Below are positions 63,501-64,000 of a stretch of DNA of 64,000 nucleotides, piece after piece. Position 1 is the stretch's first letter; the number at the start of each line of letters is the position of its first letter. A program made the translations under genes and the position numbers. Source of the stretch: Candidatus Cryosericum hinesii (GTDB lineage: Bacteria > Caldisericota > Caldisericia > Cryosericales > Cryosericaceae); NCBI RefSeq assembly GCF_003570985.1, contig NZ_QXIW01000031.1, positions 1-64,000 on the forward strand, given 5' to 3'. The notes below the pieces were generated by a model. It searched no databases. It worked only from the letters and a program-made list of their open reading frames with translations, and had not been told where the DNA came from.

Positions 63501-64000
63501 TCAGCGAGGCTTTAGCACGTTATACAGCGTGACCCAGTTCGAAGTACTGGTGCCGCGCAGTCCCAAGGTCGTGCTATATTCGAGCGCGTCCGGACCGATC
63601 CACACAGGTGGCAATGTGGTGAGAGGAAGCGAACCGATGCCGTGAGTGTTTCCAGTGATAATATCGTACAGGAACAGCTTCGGTGCAACCGTTCCAGCAT
63701 CAAGTAGGTTGTCCCAGCTACCATATGCTACAGTGTTGGTTGTCGGATCAAAAGCAACGCCAATGTTACCAGCCTCGTTCTCGAGAGGAATGGCTGTCTT
63801 GGCCTCATATCGCGTGACCGATACATGGTCGGGAGAATTGCTGTCGAAGGAAGCCTGGACGAAGCCTGAGGCAGCCGGCATGAAATGCGTGTATGACGTA
63901 AATATGTAGGTCAAGACAGGGGATTGGCTTTGCGACATATGTGCTACGACCCACCAACCCTGATCTCCCCATTCCGGGCTCAGGTCGTAGTAGCCCGTGC
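63501..64000 (-). CDS. Partial beta-propeller-like protein (PD40/TolB-like), N-terminus beyond window
   Basis: The frame is open from the right edge to TGA at 63501-63503 (166 codons). An internal ATG at 63938 is not the start, because the frame continues upstream without a stop (TGYYDLSPEWGDQGWWVVAH). Strand-rich blocks with IGVAFDPTTNTVAYGSWDN and PKLFLYDIITGNTHGIGS resemble PD40/WD40-type propeller repeats. It is probably another exported member of the envelope array. Confidence 0.6.
   Translation of the reverse strand, partial: TGYYDLSPEWGDQGWWVVAHMSQSQSPVLTYIFTSYTHFMPAASGFVQASFDSNSPDHVSVTRYEAKTAIPLENEAGNIGVAFDPTTNTVAYGSWDNLLDAGTVAPKLFLYDIITGNTHGIGSLPLTTLPPVWIGPDALEYSTTLGLRGTSTSNWVTLYNVLKPR

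Overview
The window is a gene-dense, GC-rich bacterial chromosome segment. Strong Shine-Dalgarno sites (AGGAGG type), frequent GTG starts, sigma70-like promoters and compact rho-independent terminators are all visible. The gene content suggests an anaerobic or microaerophilic heterotroph that copes with oxygen: a flavodiiron protein, a rubrerythrin-VIT iron protein, a CoA-disulfide-reductase/rhodanese/TusA/DsrE fusion, polyferredoxins, maltodextrin enzymes, an M32 carboxypeptidase and two cold-shock proteins. The mix would fit a lineage such as the Caldisericota/Cryosericota, but I cannot prove a taxon from the sequence alone. No rRNA, recognisable tRNA, CRISPR array or transposase was seen.

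Layout. 1-4.1 kb: partial 5'-nucleotidase family gene (minus), CsaA-like protein and a HerA-type ATPase. 4.1-14.3 kb: three large hybrid histidine kinases (minus), all with an HDFNN H-box and a C-terminal receiver. They are interrupted by a YciI/LysE pair and a polyferredoxin. 14.5-23.4 kb: a DUF4209-like protein with a long low-complexity tail and a small partner, a GNAT, a rubrerythrin-VIT fusion, a DUF362 ferredoxin, an MFS transporter and two unknowns. 23.7-32.2 kb: MarR plus flavodiiron protein, a Ycf48-like propeller, gpmA, an ECF S component, two csp genes with a shared 5' leader, an M32 carboxypeptidase and a TipA-like MerR regulator with its operator.

32.3-38.5 kb: the CoADR-rhodanese-TusA-DsrE fusion, a tocopherol-cyclase-like protein and trpB. 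trpB is preceded by a complete attenuator: a leader peptide with three consecutive Trp codons, a 9-bp antiterminator and a terminator. A toast-rack-type envelope protein follows. 38.7-45.8 kb: a nucleotidyltransferase-like gene, a glucan phosphorylase and a GH13 maltosyltransferase-like enzyme with a decayed GH13 fragment upstream, then asnA, a flavodoxin and a lipoprotein. 45.8-50.1 kb: a MarR-controlled heterodimeric ABC exporter with a perfect 25-bp palindrome at the promoter.

50.2-64 kb is an accessory block: a run of minus-strand lipoproteins and membrane-anchored proteins, mostly of unknown function. Several are paralogous, and many are preceded by copies of the same leader of about 120-140 bp. 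CruF-like and rlmN genes, and one visibly AT-rich foreign-looking gene behind an orphan leader copy, interrupt the block. This repeated leader/signal-peptide array and the trp attenuator are the most interesting structures. A dispersed REP-like element occurs three times (18.1, 38.6 and 43.4 kb).
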